Part shown: one piece after another, positions 7,538 through 15,121 of the stretch | Numbering within the stretch: the first letter of the stretch is position 1 | Layout: each line of letters starts with the position of its first letter | DNA from: Guptibacillus hwajinpoensis | Lineage (GTDB): Bacteria > Bacillota > Bacilli > Bacillales > Guptibacillaceae | Direction of reading: 5' to 3' | Length of the DNA stretch: 64,000 nt | Assembly: GCF_020524165.1 (NCBI RefSeq) | Contig: NZ_JAIVKU010000006.1 | Location: forward strand, 62,001 to 126,000 | Notes under the pieces: generated by a model | What the model saw: the letters and a program-made list of their open reading frames with translations, nothing else | The model's database searches: none | What the model was told of the DNA's origin: nothing | Position numbers and translations under genes: made by a program

Positions 7538-8053
7538 TTGAGTAAGATTGCCGTATTAATGACAGACATGTTTGAGGATGTAGAATATACAAAGCCTGCA
7601 GAGCAGTTTAAAAATGCTGGACATTCCTTAACAATCATAAGTTCAAAAGCAGGTCAAGAATTAACTGGAAAACAAAGTGAGGCTAAAGTTACAGCTGATA
7701 AGGGAATTAACGATGTAAAGCCTGAAGAGTTCGATGTTCTGTTTATTCCTGGAGGGGTTTCTCCAGATGAACTACGCGCAGACGACCGATTTGTTACGTT
7801 CACGAAAAAAATGATGTTCATGAATAAGAAAACGCTCGTTATTTGTCATGGACCACAGCTACTTATTTCAGCAGAAGTATTAAACGGAAGGAATATTACT
7901 GGATTTAAATCCATTCAAACGGATTTAAAATATGCTGGAGCAAACGTATTTGATGAAGAGGTTGTCGTCTGTGGAGGCAATCTCGTGAGCAGTAGAAATC
8001 CAGATGATATTCCGGCATTTATTGAAAAATCGTTATCTGTGATGGATAGCTGA
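7538..8053 (+). CDS. DJ-1/PfpI family general stress protein
   Basis: A 171-residue DJ-1/PfpI-fold protein like the B. subtilis general stress protein YfkM (GSP18). It shows the early acidic residue in DMFEDVEYTKP and the nucleophile elbow LVICHGPQLLISAE, with cysteine and histidine as in the family. Members act as proteases, deglycases or chaperones; which one applies cannot be read here. It uses a TTG start at 7538 behind AGGAGG. The sigma-B-like promoter upstream supports a general stress role. DUF3243 follows 17 bases downstream and may be cotranscribed. Confidence 0.88.
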   Translation: MSKIAVLMTDMFEDVEYTKPAEQFKNAGHSLTIISSKAGQELTGKQSEAKVTADKGINDVKPEEFDVLFIPGGVSPDELRADDRFVTFTKKMMFMNKKTLVICHGPQLLISAEVLNGRNITGFKSIQTDLKYAGANVFDEEVVVCGGNLVSSRNPDDIPAFIEKSLSVMDS

Positions 8054-8070
8054 TTAAAGGAGTGAAACCA

Positions 8071-8418
8071 ATGACTGAAAAAAATCATTTAGTTAATAAA
8101 GAAAGTGAGCTTAACGTTAATAAAGTAGATGATACGTTAGATCGAATGAGTGACGAACGGATGGACGATATTCTGTCTAATTTCGAACAGTTTAAATCTT
8201 ATCTAGCTACAAGAGTGGAGCTGGGAGAAAAACTGGGGCTAAGTGAAGAGAGATTAGCTCAGGCGGCAGAGAAGGTTGCTGGTTACTTAGCGAAGAAAGA
8301 AGAACCTAAAAATAGAGAAGAGAAACTTCTTCAAGAGCTTTGGCTTGTTGGTAATAAAGAACAGAGACACGAATTAGCTCATCTTCTCGTCCGTATGGTA
8401 TTAAATAAAGAAAACTAA
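8071..8418 (+). CDS. DUF3243 family protein (YmfJ-like)
   Basis: A 115-residue protein. After a charged N terminus it has the DUF3243 pattern: FEQFKSYLATRVELGEKLGLSEERL, then VAGYLA, then ELWLVGNKEQRHELAHLLVRMV. It resembles YmfJ of B. subtilis, whose function is unknown. The ATG at 8071 has AAAGGAG at 8056-8062. It follows the DJ-1 gene closely and a strong terminator comes after it. Confidence 0.8.
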   Translation: MTEKNHLVNKESELNVNKVDDTLDRMSDERMDDILSNFEQFKSYLATRVELGEKLGLSEERLAQAAEKVAGYLAKKEEPKNREEKLLQELWLVGNKEQRHELAHLLVRMVLNKEN

Positions 8419-8420
8419 GA

Positions 8421-8450
8421 AAAAAGCCGCTGCTGGTTCAGCGGCTTTTT
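8421..8450 (+). terminator. Terminator after the DUF3243 gene
   Basis: A perfect 12-bp stem AAAAAGCCGCTG / CAGCGGCTTTTT (8421-8432 with 8439-8450), loop CTGGTT, ends in a T run. Confidence 0.9.
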
Positions 8451-8480
8451 TAAAAGTCAAAATAGGAAAGGTGTGAGAAT

Positions 8481-9227
8481 ATGAACAAAAATGAGTTTTT
8501 TAGTACGCTTCCGGGGGCGTTAAAACAAAAGAAGGTTTGGTTACCTCTACTATTAAATGCACTTGGTCTATTAGTTGCTATCTTAGCGATAATGTTATTT
8601 TCAGAATTAGCGGAAGAAATACTTGAAAAAGAAACGCTTCAATTTGATCAATCGATCATATCAGCAATTGATCCTATTCGTTCGGATGGATTGTTAAACG
8701 TGATTGAAGTCATTACAGAGTTAGGATCAGTCTGGTGGATTACGGTGGTTTCAATCGCCACAGTAGCCATCCTGTGGTTTAAGAAACGCGATGGATGGAG
8801 TATTCTTTTCTTCATTATTGCTCAGGCTGCTGGTGGCCTATTAACAAAAGTGTTAAAACACTTCTTTGCCAGGTCAAGACCTTCAGTGGATGCTGCTTAT
8901 GATGCAGTCGGATATAGTTTTCCAAGCGGTCATGCGATGGGTTCATTTTTACTCTATGGATTTATCGGATATCTGATCGTAAGGAGCCAGAGGGGGAAGG
9001 CCACGAAATGGATAAGTGGACTACTGGTACTCCTCTTTATTCTAATGATTGGATTTAGCCGAATCTATTTAGGCGTTCATTATCCAAGTGATGTATTAGC
9101 AGGCTATGCAGCTGGTACCCTCTGGCTATTTGTTTGTATTTTCTCATTAGAGTGGGTTCTTTGGATGAAGCGTTCTTCTATCAGTTTTGGCTCAGTTCGG
9201 AAAGTTTTTTCCAGTAAGAACAGTTAA
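8481..9227 (+). CDS. PAP2 family membrane phosphatase
   Basis: A 248-residue membrane phosphatase of the PAP2 superfamily, probably acting on undecaprenyl pyrophosphate or a phospholipid phosphate outside the membrane. The three catalytic motifs are complete: KHFFARSRP, then SFPSGHAM, then SRIYLGVHYPSD, with six hydrophobic segments around them. The substrate cannot be decided from sequence. The ATG at 8481 follows AAAGGTGTG. Its 3' end overlaps that of the convergent lipid kinase gene by 36 bases. Confidence 0.85.
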   Translation: MNKNEFFSTLPGALKQKKVWLPLLLNALGLLVAILAIMLFSELAEEILEKETLQFDQSIISAIDPIRSDGLLNVIEVITELGSVWWITVVSIATVAILWFKKRDGWSILFFIIAQAAGGLLTKVLKHFFARSRPSVDAAYDAVGYSFPSGHAMGSFLLYGFIGYLIVRSQRGKATKWISGLLVLLFILMIGFSRIYLGVHYPSDVLAGYAAGTLWLFVCIFSLEWVLWMKRSSISFGSVRKVFSSKNS

Positions 9228-10085
9228 GTACTTTGGTAGAACTTCGAGTGTGGACGGGGTCGTATAATAGCGTTCTCCGTCGCAATCGATGGTTTGTTCT
9301 GGACTGGCTGTTATGCTTAAGTTCTTTGTTTGAAAGTGAAGGATATCTTCGTTAAATCGAGATTGTTTGAACACTTTCGATTGAAAAATTGACCAGAAGG
9401 TTGGGAGCGACGTTTCTTTAATGATTAAAACATCGAATTCTCCATCTTGAAGGTTGTTATCAGGAAAGAATGCTTGAATCCCTCCGGTAAAAGGACCATT
9501 TCCCACAATCATCATGACTGCTTCCCCTTCAAAGTTCGTTTCATCCGCTTCTACTTTAAGATGAAAAGGTTCTGGGTTATTTATGGTTTGGGCTGTACTA
9601 ATATAATAGGAAAGCCTTCCAAAAACCTCTTTTGTATCAGGGTTAATGTTCTCTGATGTTTGCGTAATTAACCCAATGCCCCAGAAATTCAAAAAATACT
9701 CATCATTTGAACGTCCAACATCGATAAGGGAACGGTTGTCTTCTAAGAGCTGCTCAACAGCTTGAATCGGGTTTTGGTTGATTCCGATCGCTCGAGAGAA
9801 GTCATTACACGTCCCTCCTGGAATAACACCAAAAATAGGCCGGTTCTCTCTTTTGCAAATGGCATTCGCTAATTCATAGATTGTACCATCTCCGCCAGCG
9901 CCGATAAGAATGTCTACATTATCCGCTAACTCCTCTACTAATTCAGCACCGTGCCCCTCATATTCTGTCCTGTGAAGCGAAACTTGCTCATATTTTTCTT
10001 GAAGGCGTTCTTTTATTAAGTCAATTTGATTAACCATTTTAACATTTCCCGCTTTGGGATTTAAGATAATAGCTACACGTGTCAT
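9192..10085 (-). CDS. Diacylglycerol/lipid kinase family protein (YegS/DgkB type)
   Basis: A 297-residue lipid kinase-like protein. The nucleotide-binding motif is IGAGGDGTIYELANAI near residue 70, followed by GVIPGGTCNDFSRAIG, and the C-terminal half has GNGPFTGGIQAFFPD, all typical of the DAGK catalytic domain. Relatives phosphorylate diacylglycerol or similar lipids at the inner membrane face. The ATG at 10085 is behind AAAGGAG; an in-frame extension of 18 residues has no ribosome site. It overlaps the convergent PAP2 gene by 36 bases; a kinase and a lipid phosphatase side by side suggest linked lipid metabolism, but they are on opposite strands. Confidence 0.85.
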   Translation of the reverse strand: MTRVAIILNPKAGNVKMVNQIDLIKERLQEKYEQVSLHRTEYEGHGAELVEELADNVDILIGAGGDGTIYELANAICKRENRPIFGVIPGGTCNDFSRAIGINQNPIQAVEQLLEDNRSLIDVGRSNDEYFLNFWGIGLITQTSENINPDTKEVFGRLSYYISTAQTINNPEPFHLKVEADETNFEGEAVMMIVGNGPFTGGIQAFFPDNNLQDGEFDVLIIKETSLPTFWSIFQSKVFKQSRFNEDILHFQTKNLSITASPEQTIDCDGERYYTTPSTLEVLPKYLTVLTGKNFPN

Positions 10086-10330
10086 TGCGATTTCTCCTTT
10101 CACATAATCTCTCTTTCTTATTCCCTTATGACTTGGCACCTACACTCATATAGAGAGATTAAAATATTTAATTGACCCAAAAGAACTTGTTGATTAGAGG
10201 GAATAACTATTTTTCGTAGGTACTTTAACGTAAAGGTAAGTTATTAGTCAGTGAATCATTCTCATGACAAATTTCTTATTGGGGATTATACGATTATAGG
10301 TACATACTTTTATTAAGTAGGAGCTTAAAT

Positions 10331-12541
10331 ATGAAGAACATCTTAAGAATTTTTCTGAAAGATTGGAAAAGCATCGGTACAAACTGGGTAGCGGCTGTTT
10401 TATTAGGTGGCCTCATTATTCTTCCTTCTCTTTATGCATGGTTTAATATTGGAGCTTCTTGGGATCCTTATAGTAAAACAGATCAGTTGCCTGTGGGAAT
10501 CGTCAATGAAGATGAAGGAGCTACCATTCTAGATGAGGAGATTAATGCTGGTGAAGAAATGACGAATGAGCTAAAAAAAAATGATCGCATGGAATGGCAT
10601 TTTTCAAATCGAGAAAAGGCGATGGAAAAGCTTAAATATGGCGATTATTTTGCAGTGATCGTTATTCCTAACGATTTTTCCGGAAAACTTGGGACAGTTG
10701 TCAATGATAAGCCAGAAAAGGCAGAAGTTGAGTATTACGTGAATGAAAAGGTAAACGCCATTGCTCCTAAAATCACGGAAAAAGGGGCTAGCGTCATTGT
10801 TAATCAAATTACAAGCAATTTTGTATCCGTAGTGAATGGTACGATTTTTGATTTGTTTAATAAGTTAGGCGTAGAGTTTGAAAAAGATCTTTCAGATATA
10901 CAGCAGTTTGAGGAGTATGTATTCAAACTTGAAGAGAATCTTCCGGAAATAAATCGATTAATTTCAGACGCTATGTCTGATTCAAAAGATGCAGAGAAGG
11001 TCATTAATCAAATTCAAGGGCTTCTTCCTGAAGCAGAACAAATAACACGGGAAGGCATTAACACGATTGATGACACCACTCAGTTTCTTAATGAAGCGGA
11101 AGGCAGATTGAATGAGCTTGCACCTCAGGTGGAAGAAGATCTAACGAAGGCTCAACAGACGGCAGAAGATGTGAATGAGTTTTTAACGGATTTAAAAAGA
11201 CCAGATATTGATCTCTCTTCAGTTGAGAAGATAAGAGGACAAATGAATCAACAAATTGAAGACTCTGTTCAACGGATTAATCATGTTCAAGACGTTTTGG
11301 AACAAGTGAAAAAAACGAGCGGGAGTACGAATGAGGGGGGAGAGGGAACGACAGCAGCAGATCCTGCTGAGCCCAACCAGAATCAAAAAGTAACTATCGA
11401 TCAAGCAATTACTGATCTTGATCAAATTAAAGAACAGCTCCAAGGCGTAAAAGGAGACACTGAAGAGATCGGCGCCGATTTAGCTGACAAACAAAAAGAA
11501 GTAGATCATCTATTATCATCGCTTCAAGAAAAATCTGGAGACACAGCTAATAAAATCGACTCATTTCTAAAAGAGTACAACGAAAACATTGAACCGAAAG
11601 TACTCTCAGAAGTAGCGAGTGCAAAAAACACATTGTCAAATGCACGTTCCACCTTGAAAGAGGCGCAAACAACGATTCCTGAAGTTGAACGCATTCTCTC
11701 AAGTACAGAAGAGAACATAGGAGAAGGTCAAGATCTTTTAGCTTATATGCTCAATGAATATCCATATGTAAATGATAAAGTAAATCAACTTGCAGATCGG
11801 ATTCGAGAGATTCAGGGAGAGGCCGATATGAATGAAATTATTGAACTCTTGAAGAACGATCCTATAGCAGAACAAAGTTTTTTTGAAGAACCGATTGTAT
11901 TAAATAAAAATTCTCTGTTCCCAATCCAAAACTACGGAACTGGTATGACACCTTTCTATACAGTTCTGTCTTTATGGGTAGGAGCTCTACTATTAGTGTC
12001 ATTATTAACGACGGAAGTATCGGGACTCGAAGAAGTTTCAAATCGCCAGGTGTATTTTGGGAAATTGCTTACCTTTATTAGCATAGGCTTTCTGCAAACA
12101 ATCGTTGTGACATTAGGCGACCACTTTATTCTTCACGTTAATATTGTGCACCCTGTCTGGTTTGTTCTATTTGGACTAGCCACTAGCTTTGTTTTCATGT
12201 TAATGGTTTATACGCTCGTATCTGTATTTGGTGATGTAGGGAAGGCAATGGCGATCGTCTTTCTTGTTCTCCAAATTGCAGGTTCTGGAGGAACTTACCC
12301 AGTAGCGTTATTACCAGAATTCTTTCAGAAGATCCATCCATTCTTGCCCTTTTCTTATGGGGTCGATTTGATGCGAGAAGCGGTGGGAGGAATTGTTTGG
12401 GGACGCGTAAAAGAAGATTTATTGTTTCTAGGAGTGTTTGCTATTGTCTTTCTTTTGTTAGGGGCATTTCTTAAAGATCTTTTAAATAAAAAAACCAATG
12501 AGCTGATGAAAAAATCTAGAAAATCCGGTTTATTTCATTAA
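10331..12541 (+). CDS. YhgE/Pip domain membrane protein (paralogue 1)
   Basis: A 736-residue YhgE/Pip protein. Domain order: a short cytoplasmic start, one membrane segment (residues 20-40), the YhgE N-terminal motif SWDPYSKTDQLPVGIVNEDEGA, a long extracellular coiled coil of about 400 residues, a second NYGTGMTPFYTVLSLWVGALL motif, then five membrane helices typical of ABC-2-type transporters. Relatives include the phage infection protein of lactococci and type VII secretion EsaA. No export partner is visible beside it. The ATG at 10331 follows TAGGAGC. A second paralogue lies at 23141, where it keeps the B. subtilis yhgE position, so this copy is the extra one. Confidence 0.85.
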   Translation: MKNILRIFLKDWKSIGTNWVAAVLLGGLIILPSLYAWFNIGASWDPYSKTDQLPVGIVNEDEGATILDEEINAGEEMTNELKKNDRMEWHFSNREKAMEKLKYGDYFAVIVIPNDFSGKLGTVVNDKPEKAEVEYYVNEKVNAIAPKITEKGASVIVNQITSNFVSVVNGTIFDLFNKLGVEFEKDLSDIQQFEEYVFKLEENLPEINRLISDAMSDSKDAEKVINQIQGLLPEAEQITREGINTIDDTTQFLNEAEGRLNELAPQVEEDLTKAQQTAEDVNEFLTDLKRPDIDLSSVEKIRGQMNQQIEDSVQRINHVQDVLEQVKKTSGSTNEGGEGTTAADPAEPNQNQKVTIDQAITDLDQIKEQLQGVKGDTEEIGADLADKQKEVDHLLSSLQEKSGDTANKIDSFLKEYNENIEPKVLSEVASAKNTLSNARSTLKEAQTTIPEVERILSSTEENIGEGQDLLAYMLNEYPYVNDKVNQLADRIREIQGEADMNEIIELLKNDPIAEQSFFEEPIVLNKNSLFPIQNYGTGMTPFYTVLSLWVGALLLVSLLTTEVSGLEEVSNRQVYFGKLLTFISIGFLQTIVVTLGDHFILHVNIVHPVWFVLFGLATSFVFMLMVYTLVSVFGDVGKAMAIVFLVLQIAGSGGTYPVALLPEFFQKIHPFLPFSYGVDLMREAVGGIVWGRVKEDLLFLGVFAIVFLLLGAFLKDLLNKKTNELMKKSRKSGLFH

Positions 12542-12550
12542 AATGAGAGT

Positions 12551-12586
12551 AAGAAAAGGCAGCATGTCAATATGCTGCCTTTTCTT
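12551..12586. terminator. Bidirectional terminator between the YhgE paralogue and the FNT gene
   Basis: A perfect 15-bp stem AAGAAAAGGCAGCAT / ATGCTGCCTTTTCTT (12551-12565 with 12572-12586), loop GTCAAT. Confidence 0.9.
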
Positions 12587-13449
12587 TATTCTGCTTCTTC
12601 TTTTGGTAATCGTTCTTCATTGATTTCTTCTTTAAAAGCATAGGTAAACGTTAAGGCTACAAGAACACCACCACCGATTAAGTTCCCGATACTTGCTGGG
12701 ACCAGGTTAAAGAAAAGAAATTCAATCCAGGAGTATTCAGATCCATGGATAAAGGGGGTACTAAAATAACCCATATTCGCTACACTATGCTGAAAGTTTC
12801 CAGCTACGAAAATAATAACAGGAAGCGTGGTTGCAAGTACTTTACCGGTTAAATCACGAGCAGCAGTAGCAAGAAAAGCAGCCATACCAATTAACCAGTT
12901 TGCAATAATTCCGGAGAGCAAGATTTGAAACCAACCTACTGTACCTTCAGATAGGAATTTCATTTTATGTTCGGTATAAGTGGCTAATTCAGAATAGAAT
13001 TCGGGCGTTAACGATCCCGATACTACGACAAGTGCACCTACTAGTAAGGCTCCGATTAAGTTACCGAAATAACAGACGACCCAGAATTTTAAAATGTTTT
13101 TAGGAATCCAAAACTTTCTTTGAAGAATGTATGTGGGGAGTAGAACATTTACTTCTGTAAAGAGAATAGCTCCTGAAATAAAGACGATGGCGTAACCTGT
13201 TACAAAACCAATGCCGGATAGAAGATTACTAACGCCTTCCGTTTTCACTCCCATTGCGATGAGTACAGAAAAAATAGCGCCAAACGTTACGAAGGCTCCA
13301 GCTAGAATAGAGAGTATAAACTGTCTGTTCAGTGGTCGATCGCTGTGAGATTTTCCCTTAGCGATAAATGTTTCAACAATCTGTGCTGGAAAATAAAACT
13401 GTCTTTCTGGATATTTGACTTCTTTATGTTTCTTACTTGGATCTGCCAC
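12586..13449 (-). CDS. Formate/nitrite transporter (FNT) family channel
   Basis: A 287-residue membrane protein with six hydrophobic segments. It fits the FNT fold (FocA, NirC), with the half-helix signature ANWLIGMAAFLATAARDL near residue 190 and FQHSVANMGYF next to the second pore histidine. It would form a pentameric channel for formate, nitrite or a similar small anion; substrate is undecided. The N-terminal 35 residues are polar. A sigma-B-type promoter lies 34-60 bases upstream of the ATG, so stress induction is likely. Confidence 0.87.
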   Translation of the reverse strand: MADPSKKHKEVKYPERQFYFPAQIVETFIAKGKSHSDRPLNRQFILSILAGAFVTFGAIFSVLIAMGVKTEGVSNLLSGIGFVTGYAIVFISGAILFTEVNVLLPTYILQRKFWIPKNILKFWVVCYFGNLIGALLVGALVVVSGSLTPEFYSELATYTEHKMKFLSEGTVGWFQILLSGIIANWLIGMAAFLATAARDLTGKVLATTLPVIIFVAGNFQHSVANMGYFSTPFIHGSEYSWIEFLFFNLVPASIGNLIGGGVLVALTFTYAFKEEINEERLPKEEAE

Positions 13450-13482
13450 ACGAATGCTCCTATCTTTTTTCTTTTTTATTAA

Positions 13483-13509
13483 ATACCCTTATTCGTAGGA
13501 AAAATAAAC
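13483..13509 (-). promoter_or_regulatory. Sigma-B-type promoter of the FNT channel gene
   Basis: Minus-strand GTTTAT (13509-13504), 15-base spacer, perfect GGGTAT (13488-13483). It agrees well with the sigma-B consensus. Confidence 0.72.
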
Positions 13510-13604
13510 CATCTGATATGTGACAGTGGAGAAAAGAGTGAAATATTGTGTCATGTGTCGTTTTTACGAATTTCCTGGGAAATGACATCGGATTATGTCT
13601 AAAT

Positions 13605-13630
13605 AAGCGAGATGGCATCCCACCTCGCTT
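13605..13630 (-). terminator. Terminator after the PRC-barrel gene
   Basis: Stem AAGCGAG / CTCGCTT (13605-13611 with 13624-13630) with inner TGG/CCA pairs, just past the stop. The T run after it on the minus strand is short, so it may be weak. Confidence 0.6.
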
Positions 13631-13633
13631 TCA

Positions 13634-14392
13634 TTAAAATTTCCAGTATCCAGTTTTTCCGTAATGAGTATGGAGATCTTCTTCAAAGCGGCGTGATATC
13701 GGCTCGTTTATTCGATATTCAGGAGCTTGACGAATTTCTTCCTTTTTCACATTTACAATGACTGTTCGATCCTGCCAATTTATATCCTCAATCCATTCTG
13801 TAGAGAGAAGAACTTCTTTACCTGAAAACCAGTTTTTTGTATCAACGATAAGATAGCGGAGCTGCCATGTATCTTCGTCAAAGATAAAATCTTTCACATG
13901 ACCAATCTCACCATCCGTAGCTTGGATGTGATATCCGGATATTTCTTTCGTACTACGCAGGTGATTTTCCTCTTCTTCATTCGAGTTGTGCAGTGATGAG
14001 TCTGAATCAGGTAAATCATCGGCCATAAATGGTCTTGGATACATGCCGTTTCCCCAAGCACCAGTGCCTACCCAATAATATGGCCAGCTAAAATGACGGT
14101 TAACTTCCATTTCATGCTTTCTGGAGATAGGTTGATCCGTATCAATGTCCGGACTATCATTTACTTCTTCAGATGTGAGCGATACGGAGATTAATTCATG
14201 ATCATGGTCCGTATGTTCAATTGAAATGGGTGAAATTAGCACTTTTCGACCTGGTAACCATTTATGTGTATCAACGACTAGGTAGCGAACGGCCCAATGT
14301 TCATCATCAAAGTAAAGTTCCTTTAAGATACCTTTTTCTCCATCTTTCGTATCAATCGTATATTTATAGACTTCGTTTTCGCTTACTAGCAT
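13634..14392 (-). CDS. Double PRC-barrel domain protein
   Basis: A 252-residue soluble protein with two PRC-barrel domains. The first is near residues 8-75 (GILKELYFDDEHWAVRYLVVD) and the second near 155-225 (GHVKDFIFDEDTWQLRYLIVD). They are separated by a linker rich in aromatic, glycine and acidic residues. The two halves repeat each other, including a closing EPISR or QPISR motif. The function of such stand-alone proteins is unknown. The ATG at 14392 is preceded by AGGGGAG; a GTG three codons earlier overlaps that site. A sigma-B-type promoter with a perfect -35 box lies upstream. Confidence 0.8.
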   Translation of the reverse strand: MLVSENEVYKYTIDTKDGEKGILKELYFDDEHWAVRYLVVDTHKWLPGRKVLISPISIEHTDHDHELISVSLTSEEVNDSPDIDTDQPISRKHEMEVNRHFSWPYYWVGTGAWGNGMYPRPFMADDLPDSDSSLHNSNEEEENHLRSTKEISGYHIQATDGEIGHVKDFIFDEDTWQLRYLIVDTKNWFSGKEVLLSTEWIEDINWQDRTVIVNVKKEEIRQAPEYRINEPISRRFEEDLHTHYGKTGYWKF

Positions 14393-14433
14393 AAGGCTCA
14401 CTCCCCTATCAAAAAATTCATATAAGTAAAGCG

Positions 14434-14459
14434 GTACCCTGATCTATTCCAGATTAAAC
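14434..14459 (-). promoter_or_regulatory. Sigma-B-type promoter of the PRC-barrel gene
   Basis: Minus-strand GTTTAA (14459-14454, perfect), 14-base spacer, GGGTAC (14439-14434). The -35 box overlaps the stop codon of hmoB. Confidence 0.74.
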
Positions 14460-14963
14460 GGAACTTGATTTTTCCACCTGGTAGGTTTTCAGATAAGGTT
14501 TACCTGAGAAAATCGTTTTAGGAAGACCTTTACTTGTATGTCGGTTTTTATGCGCAGTTTCGTATGCCTCGGAAGTTTGCCAGTTCTTAAAGGATTTTTC
14601 ATTATTCCAGAACGTAGCAACGATATAAGGATCATTGGAAGCGGGGCGTAAAATTCGAATACCTTCACATCCAGGTTCATTTTCAACCTTACCAGCTCGG
14701 TTTTTAAAACGATCTTCGAATACAGCTCGTTCACTTTCTTCGACGGGTATGTGATTTAATACGACATAACCTGGATTGATTACGTCTCCTTTTTTGTCCA
14801 TTACTTCATATTTTTTTGCGTTTTTGAAAAAAGTGTTAGAATTTGTTTCATGGTACAAGGCTGCTCCATCAGAATTCGTAAACAGCATAACGCCCTCTTC
14901 ATCGTGTTCTTCTTTTATTTTCGATAAATAATCGTAAGTACCGTATGTAACGTAACAATTCAT
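14454..14963 (-). CDS. hmoB: Heme-degrading monooxygenase HmoB
   Basis: A 169-residue protein of the HmoB (YhgC) type, close to the 166 residues in B. subtilis. It has a variable N-terminal half and a C-terminal antibiotic-biosynthesis-monooxygenase (ABM) domain with NRAGKVENEPGCEGIRILRP and YIVATFWNNEKSFKNWQTSEAY. The family opens the heme ring and releases iron. It is next to pbpF and the heme synthesis genes, as in B. subtilis. The ATG at 14963 follows AAAGGATGG; the preceding in-frame ATG at 14966 is slightly too close. A sigma-B-type promoter lies upstream. Confidence 0.9.
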   Translation of the reverse strand: MNCYVTYGTYDYLSKIKEEHDEEGVMLFTNSDGAALYHETNSNTFFKNAKKYEVMDKKGDVINPGYVVLNHIPVEESERAVFEDRFKNRAGKVENEPGCEGIRILRPASNDPYIVATFWNNEKSFKNWQTSEAYETAHKNRHTSKGLPKTIFSGKPYLKTYQVEKSSSV

Positions 14964-15010
14964 CATATCCATCCTTTCAATTAAGTGATCAAGAAGAATT
15001 GCCTGATACT

Positions 15011-15036
15011 TTACCCTTATTTGGCAAAAACTAAAC
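15011..15036 (-). promoter_or_regulatory. Sigma-B-type promoter of hmoB
   Basis: Minus-strand GTTTAG (15036-15031), 14-base spacer, GGGTAA (15016-15011), about 48 bases before the start codon. Confidence 0.7.
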
Positions 15037-15121
15037 AGAATCGTCATTGTATCCATACAATAATCGCACTATTTCATGTAAGCTAGCAGTAATGAAGTGA
15101 ATAAAAGGAGTGCCTCATAGA

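Noticed and set aside
13510..13600. Rex or Fnr site before the FNT gene
   Set aside because: GTGAAATATTGTG and TGTGACA are only half-matches without a symmetric partner.
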